From Pelagicoccus enzymogenes (GTDB lineage Bacteria; Verrucomicrobiota; Verrucomicrobiia; Opitutales; Opitutaceae): a stretch of DNA of 64,000 bases. Made by a program: the position numbers and the translations under genes. Positions 1-10,722 of this stretch are shown here, piece by piece (position 1 is the first letter of the stretch; every line of letters starts with the position of its first letter). Under the pieces are notes generated by a model that searched no databases, had not been told where the DNA came from, and saw only the letters and a program-made list of their open reading frames with translations. Where the stretch lies: contig NZ_JACYFG010000051.1 in NCBI RefSeq assembly GCF_014803405.1, forward strand, positions 496,001 to 560,000, written 5' to 3'.

Positions 1-467
1 CCGGCGTCGGCCATGTGTTGGCTGTAGCCGGAGAGGTCGCCTGCGTCGTCCTTGCTGGAGCGCTTGAGCGTTTCTTCAGCGTGGGCGTTGAGCCCGTGCT
101 TCACGTGGTCGCGCAGCTCGATCAGCAGATCGTAGAAAACTTTCAGGTCGGCGGGCACCTTGCTGGCGTCGCGCTTCTTTGTTTCCTGGGCGGGGGCTGC
201 GGGGTTGTAGCCGAGAATGTCGGCGAGGGAGGCGGCGCCGAAGCTTTGCTTTTGCTTCTTGGCTTCTGCTTCCTCGAGGGCCTTGCGAGCCTTTTCCTTA
301 GCCGCGATGTCCGCCTTGCTTTGGGATTCTTCTTCGCCGCGAGTGCTGGCTACTGCGAGCGCATCGTCGAGCGAAAAGCCGCCTGACGCTGCAGCTGACT
401 TTTTCTTAGCTGCTTTGTTGGCTACTTTCTTGGCGGCTTTTTTGGCGGAGGTCTTCTTTTCGGGCAT
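1..467 (-). CDS. DksA/TraR-family zinc-finger protein with Lys/Ala-rich N-terminus (3' end beyond window)
   Basis: The reading frame begins MPEKKTSAKKAAKK and runs off the left edge after 155 codons. The first 25 or so residues are a Lys/Ala tail, followed by an Ala/Glu/Lys-rich linker and then a helical segment (ADLKVFYDLLIELRDHVKHG). The last readable residues (GDLSGYSQHMADAG) match the segment that precedes the C4 zinc finger in DksA/TraR proteins, which bind RNA polymerase through the secondary channel. The finger itself would lie outside the window. The ATG at 467 is only 6 bp after the ileS stop, so the two are co-transcribed; an ileS-dksA-lspA order is common in this phylum. The basic tail is unusual for DksA and resembles histone H1 tails. 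The family call rests on the short conserved segment and the context. Confidence 0.72.
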   Translation of the reverse strand, partial: MPEKKTSAKKAAKKVANKAAKKKSAAASGGFSLDDALAVASTRGEEESQSKADIAAKEKARKALEEAEAKKQKQSFGAASLADILGYNPAAPAQETKKRDASKVPADLKVFYDLLIELRDHVKHGLNAHAEETLKRSSKDDAGDLSGYSQHMADA

Positions 468-473
468 TTGATA

Positions 474-3260
474 TCAGGCTTTCTTTAAGGCTTGGTCGCA
501 GCGTGAGCATGTGCGCTCGTTGTCGGTTCCGTTGTTAAGTTGCGGTTCCCATCTCCAGCAGCGAGGGCAGCGGCCGCCGCTAGCTTTTTCTGCAGAAGCC
601 GTTAGCTCGGAGCCATCGACGGCCGCGAGTTCGACTTGAGAGACGATGAGGAGTTCCTCGAGAATGTGTTGGTAGCGATCGAGGCGGAGGTAGTTTTCCG
701 CTTTGGGATCGCCGGAGATGGTCACGAACGCGTCAAGGGACCGTCCGATTTCACCTGCGGAGCGAAGTGCTTCGAGTTTTTCGTTCACCTGGTCGCGGAA
801 GGCGAAGAGCTCGACGAAGTCGTCTGCCAGGTTAACGTCTTGCCATTCCTTGGCATCCGATGGCCAGTCTTGCAGGACGAGGGCGTCTTCGGTGAAGTCC
901 TCGCCGGCGGTGAAGTAAGACCATGCCTCGTCGGTTGTGAACGGGATTACCGGTCCCATCAAGCGGACGAGGGTCTTGAAGATGTGGTAGATCGCAGTCT
1001 GCGAGGAGCGGCGCAGGGGAGCGTCGGCGGCCAGCGTGTAAAGGCGATCCTTCAGGATGTCGTGGTACAGGGAGGAGAGGGTAACGGACGCGAACTGGTT
1101 GCAGAGCTGGTAGACCTTGTGGAACTCGTAGTTGTCGTAGGCCTTTTCGACGGCTTCGGCGAGTTCGCCGACCTTGTGCACAGCCCAACGGTCAAGCTCG
1201 TGAAGTTCGTCTATTTTGAGGGCGTCCTTCTCGTAGTCGAAGTCGTAGAGATTCGAGAGCTGGAAGCGGAAAGTGTTGCGGAACAAGCGGTAGGCGTCGC
1301 CCACGCCGGCGAGGATTTGCTCGGATATGCCGATGTCGGCTCGGAAGTCGGTGGAAGCGACCCAGAGGCGTACCACGTCGGAGCCGAACTTGTCCATGTA
1401 GTGCATCAGGGTCATGGCTCCGTCGCTCTTGGAGAGCTTGGATCCGTCCTGGTTTACGAGGAAGCCGTGTGTGAGGATGCTCTTGTAGGGAGCTCCACCG
1501 GAGCGGATGACGCCGGTCCAAAGGGAAGATTGGAACCAGCCGCGATGCTGGTCGCTTCCCTCTAGATAGAGATCGCAGGGCCAACCGAGGCCGTTCTCGC
1601 CTTGTAGGACGGAGAAATGGCTGGAGCCGGAGTCGATCCAAACGTCGAGCGTGTCGGTGCCGGCCTTGAGCTTCTTGCCGTTCCAAGATTCAGGGAGAGC
1701 GATACCGTCCAGAAGTTCTTCGACGGACGAAGTGTACCAGAGGTTGGTTCCGGCAGTGGCGACCTTGTCGGCGATGGCTTTGATGACGGCTGCGTCGAGG
1801 TAGGCTTCGCCGTCCTCGTCGTAAAATGCGGGAATGGGAACGCCCCATGAGCGTTGGCGGCTGATGCACCAGTCGGGGCGAGCTTCCACGTTGGCGGTGA
1901 TGCGCTTTTGGCCCCAGTCCGGGATCCATTTGACCTTCTCGATGGCGGCGACTGCCTTTTTGCGGGTGTCGTTCTTGTCGATGGCGACGAACCATTGGTC
2001 AACGGCGCGGAAGATGACGGGCGTTTTGGAGCGCCAGCAGTGTGGGTAGCTGTGGTTGATCTTCTTCTTTTTGAGAAGGGCTCCTGCTTCGTCCAGGGCT
2101 TTGAGGACCTTGCCGTTGGCGGGGACCCAGCCTTTTTCTTCGAGGACAGATTCGCCGACGAGGAAGTCGGGGATTTGGCCGTCGTCGGCGTACTTGCCCT
2201 CGTCGTTGACGGGGCAGTAGATGTCGAGACCGTACTTGAGGCCGGTCATGTAGTCCTCCTGACCGTGGCCGGGCGCGGTGTGAACGCAGCCGGTACCCGA
2301 CTCGGTGGTGACGTATTCAGCCAGCACGATGGGACTCGGGCGATCGATGAAAGGGTGGTGGGGCTGGACGTTCTCCAGCTCTTCGCCGCGCAATTCGTGC
2401 ACGATCTTCCAATCATCGAGTTCAAGGTCCTTGGCGAATTGCTCGGCGAGGTCCTTGGCGACGATGTGTACCTTTTCGCCGGTGTCTACGAAAGCGTAGG
2501 TGAGGCGAGGGTGGACGGCGACGGCGAGATTGGCCGGGATGGTCCAAGGTGTGGTCGTCCAGATGACGATGGAAAGCGGTTTTTCGATGCCGAACTTAGC
2601 TTTTTCGGCAATATCGAAGGCGACCCAGATGGAGGGGCTGGAGTGGTCCTTGTACTCGATTTCCGCTTCCGCGAGGGCGGTGGCGCAGGGGATGGACCAG
2701 TAGACCGGTTTTTTGGAGCGGTAGACGAGGTCTTGCTCGACGAAGGAGGCGAGGGTGCGGAGGATTTCCGCTTCGTAGGCTGGGTTCTTGGTTTTGTATT
2801 CGTTTTCCCAGTCGCCGAGCACTCCGAGTCGCTTGAACTGGGAGCGTTGCACGTCGATCCAGTGCTCGGAAAAGGCGTCGCACTTGTCGCGGAGCTCCGC
2901 GGTAGGCAGGTCCTTGCCTTCGGCCTGTAGTTCCTTGGTGACCTTGTGCTCGATGGGCAAGCCGTGGCAGTCCCAACCAGGGATGTAAGGCGTGCGGAAG
3001 CCCTGGGCGGCTTTGTAGCGCAGGACGATTTCCTTGAGGGTCTTGTTCAGGGCGTGTCCGAGGTGGAGTTCGCCGTTGGTGAACGGAGGTCCATCGTGGA
3101 GGAGGAAGGCGGGCTTGTCCGCGTTTTTGTCCTGCAGTTTCTGATACAACCCAATCTTGTCCCAGTGTTCGACTCTGGCTGGCTCGCGCTTGCCAAGATT
3201 TGCCCTCATGGGGAAGGCGGTTTTGGGAAGATTCAGGGTATCTTTGAAGTTATCTGACAT
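474..3260 (-). CDS. ileS: Isoleucyl-tRNA synthetase
   Basis: Cytoplasmic class I aminoacyl-tRNA synthetase that charges tRNA-Ile and edits misactivated valine. The 928-residue product starts MSDNFKDTLN, as IleRS proteins usually do. A longer open frame exists upstream, but its extra residues are low-complexity and look like non-coding DNA. The HIGH motif appears as HLGH at residues 66-69 and the KMSKS motif as KLSKS about two thirds along. The CP1 editing insertion lies between them. The C-terminus carries the zinc knuckle typical of bacterial IleRS, CPRCW followed by CSRCD. Length is close to the E. coli enzyme (938). It is the upstream partner of the dksA-like gene 6 bp downstream. No Shine-Dalgarno sequence precedes the ATG. 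Confidence 0.97.
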   Translation of the reverse strand: MSDNFKDTLNLPKTAFPMRANLGKREPARVEHWDKIGLYQKLQDKNADKPAFLLHDGPPFTNGELHLGHALNKTLKEIVLRYKAAQGFRTPYIPGWDCHGLPIEHKVTKELQAEGKDLPTAELRDKCDAFSEHWIDVQRSQFKRLGVLGDWENEYKTKNPAYEAEILRTLASFVEQDLVYRSKKPVYWSIPCATALAEAEIEYKDHSSPSIWVAFDIAEKAKFGIEKPLSIVIWTTTPWTIPANLAVAVHPRLTYAFVDTGEKVHIVAKDLAEQFAKDLELDDWKIVHELRGEELENVQPHHPFIDRPSPIVLAEYVTTESGTGCVHTAPGHGQEDYMTGLKYGLDIYCPVNDEGKYADDGQIPDFLVGESVLEEKGWVPANGKVLKALDEAGALLKKKKINHSYPHCWRSKTPVIFRAVDQWFVAIDKNDTRKKAVAAIEKVKWIPDWGQKRITANVEARPDWCISRQRSWGVPIPAFYDEDGEAYLDAAVIKAIADKVATAGTNLWYTSSVEELLDGIALPESWNGKKLKAGTDTLDVWIDSGSSHFSVLQGENGLGWPCDLYLEGSDQHRGWFQSSLWTGVIRSGGAPYKSILTHGFLVNQDGSKLSKSDGAMTLMHYMDKFGSDVVRLWVASTDFRADIGISEQILAGVGDAYRLFRNTFRFQLSNLYDFDYEKDALKIDELHELDRWAVHKVGELAEAVEKAYDNYEFHKVYQLCNQFASVTLSSLYHDILKDRLYTLAADAPLRRSSQTAIYHIFKTLVRLMGPVIPFTTDEAWSYFTAGEDFTEDALVLQDWPSDAKEWQDVNLADDFVELFAFRDQVNEKLEALRSAGEIGRSLDAFVTISGDPKAENYLRLDRYQHILEELLIVSQVELAAVDGSELTASAEKASGGRCPRCWRWEPQLNNGTDNERTCSRCDQALKKA

Positions 3261-3439
3261 GCCCGTTTTTAGGAATGCGCGGATACTGGCTAAGGGGGGA
3301 GGCGTGTCAAGGATGGAGGGAAACGGATTTCCTCGGCGGCCTTTTTTCGTCCTTTCTCCTTCCGCTGCAAGCGGATGCCAAGCGTTACCGCCTCGTTCGG
3401 CTCGAGCAGCGTGGTCGCCAGATTGATAAACCCGCCTTT

Positions 3440-3754
3440 TTAGATTCCGACGGCGCTGCGAATGCTTTGGAAAAGCTGGTGAGTATTTTCGGGGACGATG
3501 CGGTCGACTACGATGGATGGGGCGTATTGGTGCTCGATGTCGATGTGAAGCCCGTCCTCGGAGCCCGGGCTGACGAAGTCGGCGATGAAATCCATGCCGC
3601 CCCGCGGGCGAAGCCATTTATAATAGAGGTCGGCGTGCAGGCTTTCTATGAGGATGTCCGACTCCAGCCTGAGGCTGCAAATGAGGGTGAGGTCGCGGAA
3701 GGAAGCGAACCAAGTCGGGGGATTGAGAAGTTCGTCTCTTATTATGATAGTCAT
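3440..3754 (-). CDS. Small hypothetical protein (104 aa)
   Basis: A 104-residue frame (MTIIIRDELLNPPTW...) lies between ileS and aspS and points the same way as ileS. Its composition is protein-like: mixed hydrophobic and charged residues, a Tyr/Trp patch (DLYYKWLRP), and no low-complexity stretch. I recognise no family and see no signal peptide or membrane segment. There is no Shine-Dalgarno sequence, but that is common in this window. A longer frame on the opposite strand (3275-3847) covers the same DNA but looks like translated non-coding sequence. If this gene is not real, the 667 bp between ileS and aspS is empty apart from promoters. Confidence 0.45.
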   Translation of the reverse strand: MTIIIRDELLNPPTWFASFRDLTLICSLRLESDILIESLHADLYYKWLRPRGGMDFIADFVSPGSEDGLHIDIEHQYAPSIVVDRIVPENTHQLFQSIRSAVGI

Positions 3755-3927
3755 AATGTGGCGCGTTTTGCCGGTTGCTCTCGCGTTGCCTTAGCTAAGC
3801 CTCAACTGCGCCAAACTCAACAACGTCGCGACTCACGCGGCGATTGATAGGTTTTTCATCGTCTGGAGAATGGGTTTGCTTTCTCGGGGGGGATTTGCCC
3901 AATGTGCTGCCCTTTTTTCCAAGAGCT

Positions 3928-5733
<1,806 letters not shown>

Positions 5734-5784
5734 CGTTTCCTTGTCAATCGGGCTCAACAGAGCTTGATTGCGAAAATTTTGTTA

Positions 5785-5817
5785 AGAGCCGCTCAAATTC
5801 GAGCGGCTCTTTTTTTT
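5785..5817 (+). terminator. Rho-independent terminator of aspS
   Basis: A perfect 10-bp stem (AGAGCCGCTC / GAGCGGCTCT) with a 6-nt loop is followed directly by seven T residues, 51 bp after the aspS stop. Confidence 0.9.
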
Positions 5818-5943
5818 GCTCGGTTACATTTGAGCGCGGTCGCTCTGTCGGGTCATTAGATCTACCTAGTTCGCTGCTATGTAGAAATAATATTCATGGA
5901 TCTTGATAGGATTACTCGCGATTTTTTTGAGCGGAAAGGGGGC

Positions 5944-5959
5944 TGGCATGCCAGTTGCT
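5944..5959 (+). promoter_or_regulatory. Sigma-54 (RpoN) promoter of amtB-glnK
   Basis: TGGCATG-CCAG-TTGCT fits the -24/-12 consensus TGGCACG-N4-TTGCW with one mismatch. The invariant GG (5945-5946) and GC (5957-5958) are separated by exactly 10 bp. Transcription would start near 5970, about 56 bp before the amtB ATG. Nitrogen control of amtB-glnK by sigma-54 and an NtrC-type activator is standard in many bacteria, so motif and context agree. No NtrC gene is present in the window. Confidence 0.85.
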
Positions 5960-6025
5960 AAATGCTCGGGGTTGTTGATCTGCACGAGGCAGCGTCAATT
6001 CCTGAATAACAACTGATAGATCCAC

Positions 6026-7366
6026 ATGAAAAACCTCCTTAGAAATGTATCTGTATTGGCCCTGGCGGGAGTGGCCGCTGCAACGGCCTTTGCAGCTGAC
6101 TACGAAAGCTACGAAGCCTTTGCTGAAACAGAAGGCTACGCCCTATTCACCGCTAACAACCTCTGGCTGCTGATTTCTGCGGCTTTGGTTTTCACCATGC
6201 ACCTCGGGTTCTCGACTCTTGAGGTTGGCCTGACTCAGCAGAAGAATACGGTTAACATCCTCTTCAAGAACGTGTTCATCCTCGCGGCGGGTGTGCTCAC
6301 CTACGCGTTCTGGGGATTCAACGCGATGTACCCCGGTTTCGCGGAAGATTCCGCTGGCATCTTCGCGGCGGGCAGCTGGTTCGGCGCTGACAATGCGGAC
6401 GTCTCTCTCATGACGGATGCCTATGCGGCCTACACCTGGTGGACGGACTTCATCTTCCAGGCCATGTTCGCGGCGACTGCGGCAACCATCGTTTCGGGTG
6501 CGGTTGCTGAGCGTATCAAGCTCTCCTCTTTCATGATCTTCGCGGTTATCCTCGTGGGATTCGCTTACCCGCTCGCCGGCTCCTGGAAGTGGGGCGGTGG
6601 CTGGCTCGACGGCATGGGCTTCTACGACTTCGCTGGTTCTTCCATCGTGCACGCTTTCGGTGGTTTTGCAGCTCTGGCTTGTGTGCTCATCCTCGGCCCG
6701 CGTAAGGGCAAGTACACCAAGGATGGGAAGATCAAGCCAATCCTCGGTCACAGCATGCCGCTCGCTACGATCGGTGTATTCCTCCTCTTCCTCGGCTGGT
6801 TCGGATTCAACGGCGGTTCGGTTCTCTCCGCTGATCCATTGCTCGTCTCCTACGTTTTCGTAACGACAGCTCTCGCAGCTTGCGCTGGCGCGATCGCTTC
6901 CATGGCCACCAGTGCCATCGTGCTCAAGAAGCCAGACCTCTCCATGGCTCTCAACGGTATTCTCGCGGGTCTCGTTGGTATCACTGCTGGAGCGGACACG
7001 GTCGGCGTTTTCAGCTCCGTGATCATCGGCTTGGTTGCGGGTGTGCTCGTGGTCTTCGCTATCCTCTTCTTCGACAAGATCAAGGTCGACGACCCAGTGG
7101 GTGCCATCTCTGTACACGGTATCTGCGGTATTTGGGGTACCCTCGCAGTAGGCATCTTCTCCACCAACGCTGACCATTCCTTCGGTACGCAGTTGATCGG
7201 CACACTTTCTTACGGAGCTTTCGCTTTCATCTTCTCTCTCGTAGTCTTCGGCGCTATCAAGGCAGTGATGGGAGTTCGGGTCTCGGAGGAAGAAGAATTC
7301 GAAGGCCTCGACATCGGCGAGCATGGTCAGGAAGCTTATCCTGACTTCTCGATCACTTCCCGCTAG
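6026..7366 (+). CDS. amtB: Ammonium transporter, Amt family
   Basis: Inner-membrane channel that takes up ammonium. The 446-residue product has a cleavable signal peptide ending near AFAAD (residue ~24), as E. coli AmtB does, followed by about 11 membrane segments. The twin pore histidines lie in SSIVHAFGG and SVHGICGIWG. The family's hallmark segments (STLEVGLTQQKN, FNGGSVLSAD) are intact. The C-terminal cytoplasmic tail (FEGLDIGEHGQEAYPDF) is the conserved site that docks the PII protein, encoded next. A sigma-54 promoter lies upstream and glnK follows 88 bp downstream, so expression is probably switched on by nitrogen limitation. Confidence 0.97.
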   Translation: MKNLLRNVSVLALAGVAAATAFAADYESYEAFAETEGYALFTANNLWLLISAALVFTMHLGFSTLEVGLTQQKNTVNILFKNVFILAAGVLTYAFWGFNAMYPGFAEDSAGIFAAGSWFGADNADVSLMTDAYAAYTWWTDFIFQAMFAATAATIVSGAVAERIKLSSFMIFAVILVGFAYPLAGSWKWGGGWLDGMGFYDFAGSSIVHAFGGFAALACVLILGPRKGKYTKDGKIKPILGHSMPLATIGVFLLFLGWFGFNGGSVLSADPLLVSYVFVTTALAACAGAIASMATSAIVLKKPDLSMALNGILAGLVGITAGADTVGVFSSVIIGLVAGVLVVFAILFFDKIKVDDPVGAISVHGICGIWGTLAVGIFSTNADHSFGTQLIGTLSYGAFAFIFSLVVFGAIKAVMGVRVSEEEEFEGLDIGEHGQEAYPDFSITSR

Positions 7367-7387
7367 GGAATGCCTGTAAGGTTAAGA

Positions 7388-7403
7388 AGGACATTTACTT
7401 GCA
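7388..7403 (+). promoter_or_regulatory. Possible weak second sigma-54 promoter before glnK
   Basis: In the amtB-glnK gap, AGGACAT-TTAC-TTGCA has GG (7389-7390) and GC (7401-7402) spaced exactly 10 bp, with a perfect -12 element but a poor -24 element. It would give glnK its own nitrogen-regulated start about 40 bp before its ATG. One promoter-like match of this quality could be chance. Confidence 0.35.
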
Positions 7404-7406
7404 TAA

Positions 7407-7793
<387 letters not shown>

Positions 7794-7825
7794 GCTTAGC
7801 CGACAAGGTTCATTCCTTTTTCTGG

Positions 7826-7862
7826 CCGACTTTCCCTCGTGGAAGGTCGGTCTTTTTTTTTA
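7826..7862 (+). terminator. Rho-independent terminator of amtB-glnK
   Basis: A 10-bp stem (CCGACTTTCC / GGAAGGTCGG, one G-T pair) with a 5-nt loop is followed by a run of T residues, 33 bp after the glnK stop. Confidence 0.9.
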
Positions 7863-8153
7863 TTGAGTAAGCGCCTTTGCATGAAAGGGGCGGCTGGTTC
7901 GTTATCCGTTTTCAGTCGGCTGCCTTCAAGTCGCAGCTCAGAGTCGGTGGTTCGCCAGTCCGGACTGCGGGACTCTCTCGGGTTGCTCTATTGGTGCCGG
8001 GTGGGGCCAGTCCTTCCGGGAGCCGGGAACAGTGCGGTGCCTTCGCGTCTTCAGGCGTTGCTAGAGGTCTCGACCGTGTCGTCTAGGGATGCTCCTGGCG
8101 CCATTTTGTCGGGTCGAGCGGCCTCGGGTGCCTTTTTGCGGGCCTGCGAGGCT
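7863..8153. other. Intergenic region with no recognisable gene
   Basis: Between the glnK terminator and the convergent membrane-protein gene there is about 290 bp of GC-rich DNA. The open frames across it are low-complexity and extend antisense into the neighbour. I see no tRNA, clear hairpin terminator or repeat here. Confidence 0.6.
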
Positions 8154-8990
8154 TTAAGCGGCCTCTGGGCCGATGCCTTTGATCTTATTGCGAAGGCTCT
8201 GCACGTCTTCTGGGATTTGCAGGCCAGCCTTTGCTTCCAGGGCTTCGAGGAGGAAAATGTTGGCCCGCAGGCGTTCGCACTCGTGGCTCTGGTTTGCGAT
8301 GCGCGAGCGGCGAATCGCTTCGCCTGCCCGCACTGCGAGGTTGAGGGCGATCTGCTGTTCTCGGGTCAGGGGGGATTCCTTGACGACGAGTTCTTCGGCT
8401 TCCGCGACAAGGCTTTCGTACAGGCTCGCGAGGTGGCGGGCTAGTTCTTCGCCGCAGAGTTTGTCTTGTTCGGGCGAGTAGTAGGCGATGGCCTTCTTGA
8501 AGGTGTTGGGGTGGATGGCGGAGACGTATTGTACGGTGTTGACGTGTTGGATGAAGCGAAAGATGCGAAGGGAGTTGGGGAGCTCCGCTAGCATGAGCAC
8601 CATGTACAGCAGGTAGAACACGGTGAGCATCAGTTTTGCCCCGATGAATGCCGATACCGCTAGCAGCACCATATTGAGGAAGAGGCCGGTGAAGAGCACG
8701 ATGATGGCGAGCACGCAGCGGTCGAACTGGCGGGCGAAGGGTACGGGAAAGGGTTTCAGTACCTTCAGGTCGTAGTAGCGAGCAGGCACGTCGCCGTAAA
8801 CGATTCCCAGCAAATAGAGAATGAGGGGAATGAACAGCATGGGCCAGAGCCAGCCGCCTGTTTCGTTGATTCCGCCGCGGTAGTACTCGAAGAGGGTTCC
8901 GCCGAACAGCAGGGCCACTGCGAGGAGCATCGCCTTTTTCCAAGGCGTGATGGGAATCGGGTCTGGTTTGGGTTCGGCGTCGGCAGGCAT
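8154..8990 (-). CDS. Hypothetical membrane protein (278 aa)
   Basis: Not recognised as a named family. The N-terminus is short and cytoplasmic (MPADAEPKPDPIPITPWKK). About four hydrophobic segments follow in the first half: AMLLAVALLFGG, LWPMLFIPLILYLLG, LAIIVLFTGLFLNMVLLAV and LMLTVFYLLYMVLM. The C-terminal ~130 residues are hydrophilic, mostly helical and Glu/Arg-rich, ending IKGIGPEAA, so they probably form a cytoplasmic domain. The gene stands alone, converging on glnK, and lies downstream of the tRNA-Val gene on the same strand. No function can be assigned. Confidence 0.75.
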   Translation of the reverse strand: MPADAEPKPDPIPITPWKKAMLLAVALLFGGTLFEYYRGGINETGGWLWPMLFIPLILYLLGIVYGDVPARYYDLKVLKPFPVPFARQFDRCVLAIIVLFTGLFLNMVLLAVSAFIGAKLMLTVFYLLYMVLMLAELPNSLRIFRFIQHVNTVQYVSAIHPNTFKKAIAYYSPEQDKLCGEELARHLASLYESLVAEAEELVVKESPLTREQQIALNLAVRAGEAIRRSRIANQSHECERLRANIFLLEALEAKAGLQIPEDVQSLRNKIKGIGPEAA

Positions 8991-9121
8991 GTTGGAAAGG
9001 GCAAGACCCCAATGGCATGGGCGAACGCAGGTTGCCTTTCAAGTAGAACTTGGCTGCTAAGCCGTGTCTTTTATTGGAGCCACGGCCTGAGGCGGTGGCG
9101 AATTTCTCGCATAACGAGAAA

Positions 9122-9199
<78 letters not shown>

Positions 9200-9264
9200 A
9201 TGGGAAAGGCCGCAAATAAGAATCTGAGAATGCGGCTTGGCAAGGCAAAATTTAAGAAAATCGA

Positions 9265-9298
9265 GTTCGGGTAAACATGCTCCTTGCATGACCCGAAC
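9265..9298 (+). promoter_or_regulatory. Extended hairpin in the ilvN leader
   Basis: GTTCGGGT (9265-9272) pairs with ACCCGAAC (9291-9298), and inside it CATGC pairs with GCATG around a 5-nt loop, leaving only an AAA bulge. It lies 43 bp before the ilvN ATG, and a run of seven T residues follows about 20 bp later. It may be a leader control element or simply a hairpin between the divergent tRNA and ilvN units. Confidence 0.4.
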
Positions 9299-9340
9299 CG
9301 CTCGGCTAAGAAGGCGCCCTTTTTTTAATCCTGATCACTC

Positions 9341-9811
9341 ATGCGACACACCATTTCCGTCCTCGTAGAAAACAAATTTGGCGTACTGGCACGCATCGCT
9401 GGCCTCTTCAGCGGCCGCGGTTTCAATATCGACACGCTCAACGTGGCTCCGACTCACGACTCGGAGTTGTCCCGTGTCACGGCAGTGGTTCGCGGCGACG
9501 ACGCGGTGCTCGACCAGATCACCAAGCAGCTCAAGAAGCTGATCAATGTTGTAGAGGTGCATGACTTCAAGACAGGGCAGGCGGTCTCCCGCGAGCTCGT
9601 GATGGTCAAGCTGAAGACGACTTCCGAGAATCGCGGCGAGATTATCCAGATCTGCGACCTTTTCCGCGCCAAGATCATCAGCGTAACGCATTCCGATGTC
9701 GTAGCCGAGATCACAGGTGACGAAGGTAAGATCGAAGCCTTCCTCAATCTCATCGAATCCTTCGGAATCATCGAGTTGGGGCGTACGGGCAACCTCGCCA
9801 TGGAGCGCTAG
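9341..9811 (+). CDS. ilvN: Acetolactate synthase small (regulatory) subunit
   Basis: Regulatory subunit of acetohydroxyacid synthase, the first common step of branched-chain amino-acid synthesis; it binds valine for feedback inhibition. The N-terminal ACT domain is clear (HTISVLVENKFGVLARIAGLFSGRGFNIDTL), and the C-terminal half (LVMVKLKTTSENRGEI...) is the usual second domain. Length 156 residues is slightly under the ~160 typical. The catalytic subunit ilvB is not in the window. hemC follows after 35 bp on the same strand, so they may share a transcript despite unrelated functions. The name ilvH is equally valid. Confidence 0.95.
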   Translation: MRHTISVLVENKFGVLARIAGLFSGRGFNIDTLNVAPTHDSELSRVTAVVRGDDAVLDQITKQLKKLINVVEVHDFKTGQAVSRELVMVKLKTTSENRGEIIQICDLFRAKIISVTHSDVVAEITGDEGKIEAFLNLIESFGIIELGRTGNLAMER

Positions 9812-9846
9812 GTTCCTCCTTCATTTTTGCCGAACACTTACTCAGG

Positions 9847-10722
9847 ATGATCAAGCCCGCTCGGGAATACGTCATCGCTACGCGCAAAAGCCCGTTAGCC
9901 ATGGCCCAGACTCATCTGGCCAAGGAGCTATTCGAGCGCGGAATGCCGGACGCGATCTTCCGTATCGAAAAAATGGTGACCACCGGAGACAAACGTCAAG
10001 AGTGGTCGCTAGAAAAGCAGGGCGGGAAAGGGCTGTTCACGAAGGAGCTGGAAGACGCCTTGCTTGAGGGGAGGGCGGACTTTGCGGTGCACAGCGCCAA
10101 GGACCTTCCCTCTGAAATGCCGGAGGGCCTCGCTTTGGCAGGTTTCTTGCCGCGTCAAACCTGCGAGGATGTCTTGGTCCTGCGCGAGGGTGTGGAGAAG
10201 CCCAAGTTGATTGCGACGGGTAGTCCGCGGCGTCGCATCCAACTGCGCTACCTTTTTCCGGAGGCGGAGTTCACGGAGATCCGGGGCAATGTGGATACGC
10301 GTCTGAACAAGATCGCCCGCGGCGATGCGGACGCGACCGTATTGGCCTCTGCTGGATTGAATCGTCTTGGTATCGAATCTTGGGAGGGCGTCAGCTTCCG
10401 CAAGCTCACTCTAGACGAGTGCGTACCTGCAGTCGGACAGGCGGCTGTGGCAATTCAATGTCGGGCGGAAGATGTAGATACGTTTGCGGCGCATCTCGAT
10501 CCTCAAACGGCGACGGCCGTCAATTTGGAGCGCGCGTTTCTTCAGGAGCTGGGGGGTGGTTGCCAGGTTGCTTTCGCAGTCAACTATGTCGGAGGGAAGC
10601 TACGCATCTACCACAAGCAATGCGGCAAGGAAGTGCGTGAGCTTCCTGAAGAGTATGTAGCGACTCACTACGAGAAAATCGCTGCTAAGCTGATCGAGCA
10701 GCTCGAACTCAAAGATGCCTAA
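9847..10722 (+). CDS. hemC: Porphobilinogen deaminase (hydroxymethylbilane synthase)
   Basis: Cytoplasmic tetrapyrrole enzyme that joins four porphobilinogens into hydroxymethylbilane. The motifs are present in order: YVIATRKSPLAMAQT at the N-terminus, the catalytic Asp in HSAKDLPSEMP, the substrate-binding ATGSPRRRIQL, and the cofactor cysteine in LGGGCQVAFA. The product of 291 residues is slightly short of the E. coli enzyme (313). It overlaps the following cobA-hemD fusion by 8 bp, so the two are translationally coupled and act consecutively. Confidence 0.97.
   Translation: MIKPAREYVIATRKSPLAMAQTHLAKELFERGMPDAIFRIEKMVTTGDKRQEWSLEKQGGKGLFTKELEDALLEGRADFAVHSAKDLPSEMPEGLALAGFLPRQTCEDVLVLREGVEKPKLIATGSPRRRIQLRYLFPEAEFTEIRGNVDTRLNKIARGDADATVLASAGLNRLGIESWEGVSFRKLTLDECVPAVGQAAVAIQCRAEDVDTFAAHLDPQTATAVNLERAFLQELGGGCQVAFAVNYVGGKLRIYHKQCGKEVRELPEEYVATHYEKIAAKLIEQLELKDA

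Noticed and set aside
3275-3847. 190-residue plus-strand frame between ileS and aspS
   Set aside because: Its composition is less protein-like than the opposite-strand 104-residue frame, and it spans the likely promoter region of ileS.
7839-8444. 201-residue plus-strand frame
   Set aside because: It overlaps the glnK terminator and runs antisense into the membrane-protein gene.
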